The notes beneath the pieces were generated by a model that searched no databases, was not told where the DNA came from, and saw only the letters and a list, made by a program, of their open reading frames with translations. This document shows, piece by piece, positions 17,847 to 26,394 of a stretch of DNA of 64,000 bases. The stretch covers positions 5,038-69,037 of the forward strand of contig DKZK01000005.1 in the NCBI GenBank assembly GCA_002493625.1. The letters run 5' to 3'. A program made the position numbers and the translations under genes. Numbering within the stretch: the first letter of the stretch is position 1; every line of letters begins with the position of its first letter. Source of the stretch: Lachnospiraceae bacterium UBA7076. Lineage in GTDB: Bacteria; Bacillota; Clostridia; Lachnospirales; Lachnospiraceae.

Positions 17847-17848
17847 CA
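17822..17848. repeat. Palindromic repeat, family P (copy 1)
   Basis: TGTCAAGTTTTC-TAT-GAAAACTTGACA, a perfect 12-bp inverted repeat. The same 27-bp palindrome recurs at 19263-19289 and 36447-36473. The dltA stop codon (17844-17846) lies in its right arm. Confidence 0.9.
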
Positions 17849-17885
17849 TGTAGTATGTCCGGTGGCAAAGCCGCCGAGACACGGT

Positions 17886-17958
17886 GTCAGCCCATAGAGT
17901 TCTCGATTTACAAAGTAAATCGGAACATATGCTGAAAGCAAATTTTAAATGGGCTGAC
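17886..17958. repeat. Composite palindromic repeat between dltA and the decarboxylase gene
   Basis: Outer arms GTCAGCCCAT (17886-17895) and ATGGGCTGAC (17949-17958) enclose an inner hairpin CGATTTAC-AAA-GTAAATCG (17904-17922). The inner hairpin recurs at 19198-19216; the outer arms resemble the unit at 19296-19334 and 36480-36520. Confidence 0.85.
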
Positions 17959-17981
17959 GTTCCGAGAAATGAGGTGAAGAT

Positions 17982-19190
17982 TTGGATTACAAAAAAATAA
18001 CGGAGCTTGCCACCAAATATGGCACGCCCACATATGTATTTTTTGAAAATATACTGTTTGACCTGACCAAAAAAATTCGTCAGAGCCTTCCCGATAACAC
18101 GGGGCTGTGCTTTGCAATGAAAGCAAATCCGTTTCTTGCGGGAAGTCTTTCACACATGACAGACAGGCTGGAGGTCTGCTCGCCGGGTGAATATGAGATA
18201 TGCATAAGGGAAAATATTGCTCCGGAAAGGCTTGTTGTGTCAGGCGTAAGCAAAACAGAAGAATCCATGAAAAGAATTTTATCCTACAGTCATGGGAAGG
18301 GATTTTATACAATTGAATCTCCCCTGCAGTACAAAATTTTAAGGGACTGTTCAGGAAAATTGGGAGTAAGGCTTAAATGTTTCCTGAGGCTGTCTGCAAA
18401 AAATCAGTTTGGAATGGATAAAGAGACCCTTGAGAGCGTGCTTAAGACCCTTATTTCGGATAATGTGCTGGAGTTTGCGGGAATCCACTACTATTCAGGC
18501 ACGCAGAAAAAACCGGATAAGGTGGAAAAGGAGCTTGCAATGCTTGCGGAATATGCCGGTTACCTTAAGGAAACGTACGGCGTTTCTGATATGGAGCTTG
18601 AATATGGTCCGGGACTTGGGATTTCCTATTTTGAGGGTGATAATTCCGCAGGACAGGATAGCTTTGAAGTGATTGAGGAATTTGGCAGGCTTTTGAAAAA
18701 GGTTGGAGGATATGAGAGCATTACAATAGAGCTTGGACGTTTCCTGACGGCAGAGTGCGGCGCCTACATGACACGTATTATGGATATAAAAAAGTCCGAC
18801 GGCATGGGTTACATGATTGTGGACGGTGGTATTCATCAGATAAATTACTACGGACAGCTTATGGGAATGAAAAAGCCGTATATAAAGCTTCTGAAAATGT
18901 CAGGAGAGCGGGGCGATTCCTCCATAACGAAATGGACCATCTGCGGTTCCCTTTGTACTGCAAATGATGTTCTGGTACGTGGAGCGACCAAAGAGGATTA
19001 CGCTGTAGGTGATATTTTGGTTTTTGAAAGGTGCGGAGCTTACTCGGTAACGGAAGGAATGGCGCTTTTCTTAAGCAGGGAGCTTCCGCAGGTCATCCTT
19101 GTGAGGAAGGATGGAAGCGTGGAAATTCTAAGAAATAAAATGGAAATAAATATATTAAATCATAAAGATGCACGTAGCATTAACCCGTAA
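17982..19190 (+). CDS. PLP-dependent decarboxylase of the LysA/ODC (alanine-racemase-fold) family
   Basis: 402 residues. PLP lysine in CFAMKANPF, FAGIHYYSGTQ, LEYGPGLGI, IELGRFLTAECG, and the C-terminal CGSLCTANDVL and ERCGAYSVTEGMALFLSR segments, which match group IV decarboxylases such as diaminopimelate decarboxylase. A housekeeping lysA role is unlikely inside a dlt operon; it may supply or modify the amino acid used for envelope modification, which is inference. TTG start, preceded by GAGGTG at a good distance; no better ATG exists. The stop codon abuts another copy of the composite repeat. Confidence 0.85.
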   Translation: MDYKKITELATKYGTPTYVFFENILFDLTKKIRQSLPDNTGLCFAMKANPFLAGSLSHMTDRLEVCSPGEYEICIRENIAPERLVVSGVSKTEESMKRILSYSHGKGFYTIESPLQYKILRDCSGKLGVRLKCFLRLSAKNQFGMDKETLESVLKTLISDNVLEFAGIHYYSGTQKKPDKVEKELAMLAEYAGYLKETYGVSDMELEYGPGLGISYFEGDNSAGQDSFEVIEEFGRLLKKVGGYESITIELGRFLTAECGAYMTRIMDIKKSDGMGYMIVDGGIHQINYYGQLMGMKKPYIKLLKMSGERGDSSITKWTICGSLCTANDVLVRGATKEDYAVGDILVFERCGAYSVTEGMALFLSRELPQVILVRKDGSVEILRNKMEINILNHKDARSINP

Positions 19191-19340
19191 AGTTCTCGAT
19201 TTACAAAGTAAATCGGAACATATGCAAAAGGCAGATATGGAATGGCTGATGTTCAAAGATTGTGTCAAGTTTTCATAGAAAACTTGACATGTAGCGTCAG
19301 CCCATTTGCCAAAGGCAAATATGGAATGGCTGACGTTCAA
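19191..19340. repeat. Composite palindromic repeats between decarboxylase and dltC
   Basis: Three hairpins in a row: CGATTTAC-AAA-GTAAATCG (19198-19216), the 27-bp palindrome (19263-19289, one loop difference) and GTCAGCCCATTTGCC...GGCAAAT...ATGGCTGAC (19296-19334). It fills the whole gap up to the ribosome site of dltC. Confidence 0.88.
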
Positions 19341-19359
19341 CAAAAAGGAGGATAATTAA

Positions 19360-19590
19360 ATGGAAAAATTACTTGAAATTCTGGAGGAAATTGCACCGGG
19401 GGAGGATGTAAAAAACTGCACGACGCTGATTGACGACCACATTCTGGATTCCTTTGCCATCCTTACACTGGTTTCCGAGCTTGAGGAGGAATTTGAGATT
19501 GAGGTATCCCCTGCGGAGCTTATACCGGATAATTTTAATTCGGCAGCAGCGCTCTGGGATATGATTTGCCGTTTGAAGGAGGAAGGTTAA
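19360..19590 (+). CDS. dltC: D-alanyl carrier protein DltC
   Basis: 76 residues, an acyl-carrier-protein fold with the phosphopantetheine Ser31 in LIDDHILDSFAIL. Acidic, as expected. It carries D-alanine from DltA to the membrane O-acyltransferase. AAGGAGG upstream; 1 nt separates its stop from dltB. Confidence 0.9.
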   Translation: MEKLLEILEEIAPGEDVKNCTTLIDDHILDSFAILTLVSELEEEFEIEVSPAELIPDNFNSAAALWDMICRLKEEG

Positions 19591-19591
19591 G

Positions 19592-21082
19592 GTGTCGTAT
19601 CATCTTCTCACCTACAGCTTAATATTTTTGCCTGCCGTAATGCTCCTGTATCAGCTTGCTCCTGAAAAATACAGATGGTCGGTGCTTCTTGCAGCTGATT
19701 ATGTGTTTTTCTGGATGATAAGCAAAAAGCTTATTATATGCCTGCTGGCGTCAACGGTTATTACATATGTGACAGGGCGTGTTCTGGGCTTTGTCACGGA
19801 GAGCGGAAAGGTTAAGGGCAAAAAGCTTACCGCAAGAAAACGTATCATTCTTGCCTGCGGAATTTGTCTGACCCTCGGCCTGCTGATTGTGTACAAATAT
19901 CTGAGGGTATTTGGAATCAGCCTTATTGCGCCAATCGGAATATCCTATTATACGCTGCAAACTATTTCATATATGATGGATGTGTACAGATGCACGATTA
20001 AGGCGGAGAAAAAATTTGCAAAGACAGCGCTCTATTTAAGCTTTTTCCCTCAGCTTATGGAGGGACCGATAAGCAGATTCAGTGACGTTGCGGAAGCCCT
20101 TTACTCAGGGAAGCAGATTGAGTTTGAAAATCTTGTTTTCGGATATCAGAGAATTATTTGGGGTCTTTTCAAAAAAATGCTCATTGCAGACAGGATTGCC
20201 CCAATGGTCGGCAAGGTGTTCAATTCATATGAGAGCTATGCAGGTTCGGCGATTGCCATTGGAGTAATATGCTTTACCATACAGCTATACATGGAATTTT
20301 CGGGTTGCATGGATATTGTTATCGGAAGCGGACAGATATTCGGCGTTAAGCTGCCGGAAAATTTCAGACAACCGTTTTTTGCAAAGAGTGCTTCCGACTT
20401 CTGGCGAAGATGGCACATTACGTTAGGAGCATGGCTTAAGGATTATGTTTTTTATCCGGTATCCCTTGCAAAACCCGTGAAAAAGATTGGGAAAAAGGTC
20501 AAGGGAATATGGGGAATCAATGTGAGTAAATTTGTTGCCCCGACAATCGCCCTGTTCTTCGTCTGGCTGTCAAACGGAATATGGCATGGCGCAGGATGGA
20601 CGTATTTATTTTACGGTATGTATTACTTTGTGATTATATTTTTGGAAAATATATTGGAAAATCCGGCGGCAAAGCTTATGGAGCGCATGAAGCTTTCTCA
20701 GGAAGGGATGCCTGTAAAGCTTCTCAGAGGTATAAAGCTTTTCTTCATTGTTAATATCGGGGAAATGTTTTTCCGTGCGCCAACATTATCCCAAGGCTTT
20801 GGAATGCTTGGACGTATGCTGACAAGCTTTAATTTATCGGCGCTTTTTGAGACAAATTTCGGAGTGGACGGATATGATATAATTCTGGCAGTCGTATGCT
20901 TTGCCATTGTCATGGTTGTGGATGTGCTGCACGAAAAGGGAATATCCATAAGGCAGAGAATTGCCTCACAAAGGCTTGCCGTAAGATGGGGCTTCTGGTA
21001 TGCGGCAATCTTATGTATCGTAATATTTGGTGCGTATGGCGCAGGTTATACCGTGGTTGATATGATTTATGCAGCATATTAA
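19592..21082 (+). CDS. dltB: MBOAT-family D-alanyl transferase DltB
   Basis: 496 residues, about ten or more membrane segments. MBOAT hallmarks: FFPQLMEGPISRF, FWRRWHITLGAWLKDYVFYP and the conserved His in NGIWHGAGWTYLFYG. It moves D-alanine from DltC across the membrane. GTG start, 1 nt after the dltC stop, preceded by GGAGGAAGG. Confidence 0.92.
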   Translation: MSYHLLTYSLIFLPAVMLLYQLAPEKYRWSVLLAADYVFFWMISKKLIICLLASTVITYVTGRVLGFVTESGKVKGKKLTARKRIILACGICLTLGLLIVYKYLRVFGISLIAPIGISYYTLQTISYMMDVYRCTIKAEKKFAKTALYLSFFPQLMEGPISRFSDVAEALYSGKQIEFENLVFGYQRIIWGLFKKMLIADRIAPMVGKVFNSYESYAGSAIAIGVICFTIQLYMEFSGCMDIVIGSGQIFGVKLPENFRQPFFAKSASDFWRRWHITLGAWLKDYVFYPVSLAKPVKKIGKKVKGIWGINVSKFVAPTIALFFVWLSNGIWHGAGWTYLFYGMYYFVIIFLENILENPAAKLMERMKLSQEGMPVKLLRGIKLFFIVNIGEMFFRAPTLSQGFGMLGRMLTSFNLSALFETNFGVDGYDIILAVVCFAIVMVVDVLHEKGISIRQRIASQRLAVRWGFWYAAILCIVIFGAYGAGYTVVDMIYAAY

Positions 21083-21116
21083 GGTGCTATTATAAAATAC
21101 GAAAGAAGTGATTGGT

Positions 21117-22076
21117 ATGAAGATAAGTAAAAACTTTATAAAGGTTATAGGCTTCTGGCTTGGGCTTTTTGTAATTCTTGAGGGCTTGTCGCTTGCATTT
21201 AACAGGGACAAAAATATATACGACATCAATTCCGTAAAGTGCAAGGAAGCGGAAATTAACGCTGAGGCGGACAACACCATTGAGGTAATTTTCTGCGGTG
21301 ACAGCGAATGTTATTCCAGCTTTTGTCCGTTACAGATGTATCAGGAATTTGGTTTTACTTCTTATGTATGCGCCACATCTGCGCAGAGGCTTTGTGATAC
21401 ATATGCCATATTGGATAATACCTTTAAATCTCAGTCTCCAAAGGTGGTTGTTCTTGAGACAAACTGTCTTTACAGAAATTCTGCATCAGACTGTGAGGAT
21501 GAGGACAGTGTAATGAAGTTTCTTTCAAAACATATGCCGGTATTTGCGTATCATTCCGACTGGAAAAATCTTGGAGGCGGTTTTATTGAACGGGGAAGGA
21601 GTATGCAGGGGCAAGATTTCAAGGGCTTTGTTTTAAGGAAAAGCGTCATTCCTTATACAGGCGGCGCATATATGAATAAAACTGATATTGCAGAGGATTT
21701 TTCAGATGATACATATGAATATCTGGATAAAATTCTTAAATTGTGTCAGGAGCATAATGCAAAGCTTATGCTTGTAAGCGTGCCGTCACCGAAAAACTGG
21801 AGCTATGAAAGGCATAACGCCGTAACAGAGTGGGTAAAAATGAACGACGTGGCTTATGTGGATTTGAATTTGGAACATAACGTTGATATAGACTGGCTTA
21901 CGGACACAAAGGATGGCGGCGACCATTTAAACTTTGTGGGCGCAAAGAAAGCGACGCACTTTATGGGAGAGTATCTTTTTAATAATTATGCTCTGTCGGA
22001 CAGAAGAAAAAACCCTGACTTTAAGGCGTGGGAGGATTGTGTCTCTGCATCAGGGGAATTTTCTTTGAAGGATTAA
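21117..22076 (+). CDS. SGNH-hydrolase-like membrane-anchored protein, DltD position
   Basis: 319 residues with one N-terminal membrane anchor (FIKVIGFWLGLFVILEG) and an extracytoplasmic SGNH fold: GDSECYSSF (Ser block) and the C-terminal GGDHLNFVGA (Asp-x-x-His block). Placement after dltB indicates the role of DltD, final transfer of D-alanine to teichoic acid, although sequence resemblance to classical DltD is limited. ATG at 21117 chosen over GTG at 21108 because of spacing to AGAAGTG. It overlaps the convergent asparaginase gene by 4 nt. Confidence 0.8.
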   Translation: MKISKNFIKVIGFWLGLFVILEGLSLAFNRDKNIYDINSVKCKEAEINAEADNTIEVIFCGDSECYSSFCPLQMYQEFGFTSYVCATSAQRLCDTYAILDNTFKSQSPKVVVLETNCLYRNSASDCEDEDSVMKFLSKHMPVFAYHSDWKNLGGGFIERGRSMQGQDFKGFVLRKSVIPYTGGAYMNKTDIAEDFSDDTYEYLDKILKLCQEHNAKLMLVSVPSPKNWSYERHNAVTEWVKMNDVAYVDLNLEHNVDIDWLTDTKDGGDHLNFVGAKKATHFMGEYLFNNYALSDRRKNPDFKAWEDCVSASGEFSLKD

Positions 22077-23326
22077 ATAATATCATGGCATATCGGCGTA
22101 TTCATATATTTTGAAATATTATTACAGCATACCGGCGTGTTCATGTGTTTTGAAATATTGTCACAGTTTGTTGAGACAAGCAGCCAAAGCTTCATGTACA
22201 TGGCTATGGGGGATGCCTTTGGCAGAACCTTTATGTTTAGCTCATCATAAACCTTGGTGCTCTCATAACTCGTTCTTTTTTCTGCGCCTGTCAGAAATAC
22301 GGGAATATTTCTCGCTTTAGCGTCCAAAAGCATATCCTTTAATTCGGTGCTGTCGGTACGAAGTGTTCCTGAGTGGTAGGTGTCTAAAAGTATTGCGCGA
22401 ACATATTCAGGTACTAAAGAGTACCTTTCGCCGGGGTATGGGCGTATAAATGCTACAGGCGAATGTTCTGAAAATCGTGGTTTGTCACCGAAAATAAATC
22501 CCACATCTGTTTTATTTTTATTACATGGCTGCTTGTTATTACTGATGCATGGCGTAATGCTGCCTGTGTTGTCCGTTGCTGTAGCGCTGTCTGCTGCTGC
22601 AATGTTGTTTAAGTTGTCTGTTGTTGTGGCACTGTCTGTTGCTGCGATGTTGTTTAAGTTGCCCGTTGCTGTGGTGCTGTTTATGCTACCCGTTGCCGTG
22701 AGATTATCCACGCTGTATATTTTATCGCTGTATGACGCATGGGAAAGAAGCCTTGCGCCACAGTGTATAACGGCAGGTTCATTTTCATTTTTATAGGCAA
22801 CGTAAACGCCAATATGATTTGCCACATTATTTTCTATAGCAAGATTATTTCCGGTGTTTTTTTGTGCGGAGGCATTGATATTTTCTTCGGGAGTTTTGCA
22901 GCAGGTCATAATAAAGTCCACTGCCGCCGAAAAATTATCATAACCGTTTGCCCTGCTGTCATCAAGTATATAGTTGCTTGATACGAGGACAATGGGAATG
23001 TTAATATCAGAATAAATGTATGACAGTCCGGCAGCCGTGTACTGGAGCGTATCCGTACCGTGTGTTACGATAATGCCGTCGTATTCATCGGAGGATAATG
23101 CTTTATCGATGCAGTCTGCAAGCAGGTTTATATGCTTTCCCGTCAGGTTTTCACTTAGTATATAGTAGGGACTGGATGTGCTGAAGCTTATATTTTTGCA
23201 CTTTTTGGGATTAAGTTTTTTATATTCATTTATTAATCTGTAATTGTTTTGTTCATCAGGTCCGATGTAGCCGCCTCTTTCTGACGAGCTGATAGTTCCG
23301 CCTGTAAATATTACGAGAATGTTCAT
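22073..23326 (-). CDS. Asparaginase-like protein with internal low-complexity repeats
   Basis: 417 residues. The L-asparaginase signature threonines are seen in VIFTGGTISS near the N-terminus and VTHGTDTLQYTAAGLSY further in. Normal members are about 330 residues. The extra length comes from a Thr/Ala/Asn-rich insertion of about 60 residues with imperfect repeats (LNNIAATDSATTTDN, LNNIAAADSATATDN) and a C-terminal 13-residue repeat (ISKHMNTPVCCNN, ISKYMNTPICHDI). RBS AAGGAGA. It would hydrolyse asparagine to aspartate and ammonia; whether the insert affects activity is unknown. Confidence 0.85.
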   Translation of the reverse strand: MNILVIFTGGTISSSERGGYIGPDEQNNYRLINEYKKLNPKKCKNISFSTSSPYYILSENLTGKHINLLADCIDKALSSDEYDGIIVTHGTDTLQYTAAGLSYIYSDINIPIVLVSSNYILDDSRANGYDNFSAAVDFIMTCCKTPEENINASAQKNTGNNLAIENNVANHIGVYVAYKNENEPAVIHCGARLLSHASYSDKIYSVDNLTATGSINSTTATGNLNNIAATDSATTTDNLNNIAAADSATATDNTGSITPCISNNKQPCNKNKTDVGFIFGDKPRFSEHSPVAFIRPYPGERYSLVPEYVRAILLDTYHSGTLRTDSTELKDMLLDAKARNIPVFLTGAEKRTSYESTKVYDELNIKVLPKASPIAMYMKLWLLVSTNCDNISKHMNTPVCCNNISKYMNTPICHDII

Positions 23327-23414
23327 GTAAATCTCCTTTTTGATTTTTGTGAGAGTAGTGTACCATAATTACTGCTTTTATATAAGTCATAATTCGCATA
23401 AAATGTGTGTCGGC

Positions 23415-23443
23415 TTGACGTGAAGTATATTTTAAGCTAATAT
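23415..23443 (+). promoter_or_regulatory. Predicted distal promoter upstream of the DUF1848 gene
   Basis: TTGACG (23415-23420), 17 bp, TAATAT (23438-23443). The remaining 23327-23677 gap contains this, the proximal promoter and no convincing gene. Confidence 0.45.
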
Positions 23444-23581
23444 ACATTTGAAATCTATGAAATTTAACTGTATTTATGGCATTAAATGAATATGAGATGG
23501 AGCGTAGTTAATGCATCAGAATATCAGATTTAAAAGCTGCATATTAATAGCTGCCGTGATAAACAGCGCAGTATTTCCTTT

Positions 23582-23610
23582 TTGACTTGCTATAGAAGGT
23601 ATTGTAATAT
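23582..23610 (+). promoter_or_regulatory. Predicted proximal promoter of the DUF1848 gene
   Basis: TTGACT (23582-23587), 17 bp, TAATAT (23605-23610), 68 nt before the chosen start codon. Confidence 0.5.
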
Positions 23611-23677
23611 ATGCATTTATAAAAAACATATGCTATGTAAGACGGTGATTTTCCCAAAGGACAGGAGACTCGCAACC

Positions 23678-24604
23678 ATGATTATAAACACCGGAATGAG
23701 AACGGATATTCCCGCATTTTATGCCGAATGGTTTATAAACCGCATAAGGGAAGGGTATGTATACACAAGAAATCCTTATAATAACGCACAGGTAACAAAG
23801 TACCGGCTTACTCCTGAGGTTGTGGATGTGCTGGTCTTCTGCACTAAAAATCCTGCGCCCATGCTGCCTTATATGGACGAACTGAAAAGGTACGGACAGT
23901 ATTGGTTTGTGACGATAACGCCTTACGGAACGGACCTTGAGCTTAATGTCCCGCCAAAGGAAAAAGTAATGGAGGATTTTTTGAAATTGTCCCGCATTGT
24001 GGGGGCAGACAGTATGGCATGGCGTTATGACCCTGTTGTTATTACGGATGAATATACGGTGGAAAGGCATATATCAGATTTTGCCATGATGGCGGAAACG
24101 CTTGCAGGCTATACACATACCTGCGTCATAAGCTTTATTGATTTATATAAAAAGGTGCGGAGAAATTTTCCGGAGGCAAAAGAGGTTTCTTATGCGGATA
24201 AAATAGCGCTGGGCAAAGAATTTATAAGAATATGTAAAAAATACGATATAGTTGTAAAGCCCTGTGCAGAGGGTGACGGGCTTGCTGAATACGGAGCGGA
24301 TTGCAGTGGATGCATGACAAAGCATGCCTTTGAAAAAGCGATACACTGTAGATTGGATGCTCCAAAAATTAAGTCCCAAAGGGCGGAATGTGCCTGCCTG
24401 CTGGGAAAGGATATCGGTCAGTATGATACCTGCGGACACCTTTGCAGGTATTGCTATGCAAATGTAAATTCTGATGCTGTAAGGAAAAACATGAGGCTGC
24501 ATAATCCGCAGTCACCATTTCTGGTTGGCGAGCTTAGAGAAAATGATGTCATACATGAGGCAAGCCAACGCAGCTGGAGGAATGAGCAACTAAGTTTGTT
24601 TTAG
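23678..24604 (+). CDS. DUF1848 family protein, probable Fe-S protein
   Basis: 308 residues. Begins MIINTGMRTDIPAFYAEW, the typical DUF1848 N-terminus, with FCTKNPAPML and a TIM-barrel-like pattern. The C-terminal third contains a Cys cluster: CSGCM, CACLLGKDIGQYDTCGHLCRYCYAN, which probably binds an iron-sulfur cluster. The family is related to radical-SAM/spore-photoproduct-lyase-like proteins but has no assigned reaction. ATG at 23678 chosen because GGAG is 10 nt upstream and the conserved family N-terminus starts there. Confidence 0.82.
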   Translation: MIINTGMRTDIPAFYAEWFINRIREGYVYTRNPYNNAQVTKYRLTPEVVDVLVFCTKNPAPMLPYMDELKRYGQYWFVTITPYGTDLELNVPPKEKVMEDFLKLSRIVGADSMAWRYDPVVITDEYTVERHISDFAMMAETLAGYTHTCVISFIDLYKKVRRNFPEAKEVSYADKIALGKEFIRICKKYDIVVKPCAEGDGLAEYGADCSGCMTKHAFEKAIHCRLDAPKIKSQRAECACLLGKDIGQYDTCGHLCRYCYANVNSDAVRKNMRLHNPQSPFLVGELRENDVIHEASQRSWRNEQLSLF

Positions 24605-24616
24605 GAGGAAATAAAA

Positions 24617-25216
24617 ATGACGGAACGTGAAAAAATGTTAAGTGCAAGGCTGTATAAGTGCGATGCTGAGCTTGGTAAGTTAAATGGAAATTGCAAAAAA
24701 TTAATGGAAAAATTCAATGCAACAAGATATGAGACAGACAGTGACAGAATGAAATATATCCGTGAGCTGTTTGCGCACGTTGGGGAAAATGCATACATAG
24801 AGCCGGAGGTATATTTTGACTACGGCTGCCATATATCAGTGGGGGACAATTTCTATGCAAACACGGGACTGATAATACTGGATCAGTGCAGGGTTACAAT
24901 CGGTAATAATGTGTTCTTCGGACCAAGGGTAAACATATACTGCGCAGGGCATCCCATAGACGCAGTGGTGAGAAATAAACAGCTTGAGTACGGAAAGCCT
25001 GTCACAATAGGAAATGACGTATGGGTTGGAGGAAATGTTGTATTTAATCCCGGCGTAACGGTTGGGGATGACGTGGTTATAGGAAGCGGAGCTGTTGTAA
25101 CAAAGGCCATACCGTCACATGTTATTGCAGGCGGCAATCCATGTAAGGTTATACGGGAAATAACGGAAGCGGACAGATTGTATTGGGAGGAGCAGGAAAG
25201 AGAGTGGTATTCTTAA
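24617..25216 (+). CDS. Sugar O-acetyltransferase (maltose/galactoside acetyltransferase type)
   Basis: 199 residues with an N-terminal helical Mac domain (MLSARLYKCDAELGK) and a left-handed beta-helix of hexapeptide repeats (GNNVFFGPRVNIY, IGNDVWVGGNVVFNPGVTVGDDVVIGSGAVV). The catalytic His is in IYCAGHPID. It transfers acetyl from acetyl-CoA to sugar hydroxyls. It overlaps the convergent glycosylase gene by 4 nt. Confidence 0.9.
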   Translation: MTEREKMLSARLYKCDAELGKLNGNCKKLMEKFNATRYETDSDRMKYIRELFAHVGENAYIEPEVYFDYGCHISVGDNFYANTGLIILDQCRVTIGNNVFFGPRVNIYCAGHPIDAVVRNKQLEYGKPVTIGNDVWVGGNVVFNPGVTVGDDVVIGSGAVVTKAIPSHVIAGGNPCKVIREITEADRLYWEEQEREWYS

Positions 25217-25851
25217 CCTCTTTCCGCATAATCCTTCATTTCAGGAATGGCGCCTCCTGCCACCGCCCATAAATATAAGCTTGCCACACTGCAATATGGG
25301 CTGAATCTCTTTCTGTATCTCTCAAACCGTTCCTTTGAAATGTCCTTGTGATGATATACCATCCGTATGCCGCGGAGGATTGCCAGATCACCGAAGCTGA
25401 AAATATCAGGTCTTTGCAGGCAGAAAAGTAAAATCATTTCCGCTGTCCAAACGCCTACGCCTTTCAGTGATGACAGGGCGGCAATGGCTTCCTCATCCGT
25501 CATGGCATCTATTGCCGCAAGATTAAATTCTCCTGAATTTACCTTTTCGGCAAACGCCATAATGTAATCAACCTTTCGCCACGAAGTACCGTAAGATTGT
25601 AGCTTTTCCCTGCCGATAGTAAGGACTTTCGGCGCATCAAGCGTGCCCAAATCATCCTTTATTTTCTTCCAAATCGCAGTATGCGCCTTTGTGGAAATCT
25701 GCTGTCCTATGATGGAGTTGACGACAGCCTCGAAAAGATTATCCATGCAGAGTCGGTTCACGTGTCCAATGCGATTTATTACCTCTGCAAGCTTTTTGTC
25801 CTTTGATTTAAGATAATTTATTTCCTTGTCACCGTATTCAAAATAGCACAT
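25213..25851 (-). CDS. DNA-3-methyladenine glycosylase, AlkA-like HhH-GPD protein
   Basis: 212 residues with the helix-hairpin-helix and GPD region LKGVGVWTAEMILLFCLQRPDIFSFGDLAILRG; the Asp in FGDLAI is the catalytic-type residue. It excises alkylated bases in base-excision repair. No N-terminal AlkA beta domain, so it is a compact form. Confidence 0.87.
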   Translation of the reverse strand: MCYFEYGDKEINYLKSKDKKLAEVINRIGHVNRLCMDNLFEAVVNSIIGQQISTKAHTAIWKKIKDDLGTLDAPKVLTIGREKLQSYGTSWRKVDYIMAFAEKVNSGEFNLAAIDAMTDEEAIAALSSLKGVGVWTAEMILLFCLQRPDIFSFGDLAILRGIRMVYHHKDISKERFERYRKRFSPYCSVASLYLWAVAGGAIPEMKDYAERG

Positions 25852-25873
25852 TGTACTTCACCTGCACCTTCTA

Positions 25874-26239
25874 TTAAGTTTGATGCCCCGCTGCTTGGGG
25901 CAGGGTATTTGGCTGTTTGAGTATCGATTTATAATAGTTTCCGAAATCAGCGAGTGCATCAATAATCGGCAGTATTTCTTTTCCGAGATCTGTAAGCCCG
26001 TACTCTACTCTTGGCGGCAATTCATGATAATCGCGCCGATAAGCAAGCCCGTCGTCAATCATCTGACGCAGGCTGTCGGTCAACACTTTTTGTGATATTC
26101 CGTCCAGATTTCTCATTAATTCGTTAAATCTCCATGGACGTACTTTTAGATTGCGTATAATTAACAGCTTCCATTTCCCGCCAATTAAAGATACGGCTGT
26201 TGCCACAGGGCAAGCAGGTAATTCGTCTTTTGTTTTCAT
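25874..26239 (-). CDS. HxlR-family transcriptional regulator
   Basis: 121 residues, winged helix: CPVATAVSLIGGKWKLLIIRNLKVRPWRFNELMRNLDGISQKVLTDSLRQM, with the conserved Cys near the N-terminus used in redox or electrophile sensing by many HxlR proteins. ATG at 26239 preferred over GTG at 26251 given the GAGGTG spacing. Divergent from the cupin gene, with paired GTATAC sites between them. Confidence 0.88.
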   Translation of the reverse strand: MKTKDELPACPVATAVSLIGGKWKLLIIRNLKVRPWRFNELMRNLDGISQKVLTDSLRQMIDDGLAYRRDYHELPPRVEYGLTDLGKEILPIIDALADFGNYYKSILKQPNTLPQAAGHQT

Positions 26240-26268
26240 GCCCTCAATCACCTCACAATCATATTATA

Positions 26269-26292
26269 GTATACATTCTGAAAAAAGTATAC
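26269..26292. promoter_or_regulatory. Paired GTATAC sites, candidate HxlR operator
   Basis: GTATAC occurs at 26269-26274 and 26287-26292, 18 bp apart. The first overlaps a TATAAT-like -10 on the minus strand for the HxlR gene. A related GTGCGTAC lies at about 26306. Confidence 0.45.
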
Positions 26293-26312
26293 AGTTACAA
26301 AAAAGTGCGTAC

Positions 26313-26341
26313 TTGTTTTTGCATATATCGGACAATATACT
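26313..26341 (+). promoter_or_regulatory. Predicted promoter of the cupin gene
   Basis: TTGTTT (26313-26318), 17 bp, TATACT (26336-26341). Confidence 0.5.
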
Positions 26342-26394
26342 ATAGTCAAGCAAGAAGAAATTGCTGAATATTTTGGATTTTGGAGGTGCATACC

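Noticed and set aside
17982..19190. Housekeeping diaminopimelate decarboxylase lysA
   Set aside because: The fold and motifs fit group IV decarboxylases generally and the dlt context makes a plain lysA role unlikely, so no symbol was given.
23415..23677. A small RNA or gene between the asparaginase and DUF1848 genes
   Set aside because: Two promoters are plausible but no terminator, hairpin or coding frame supports a separate gene.
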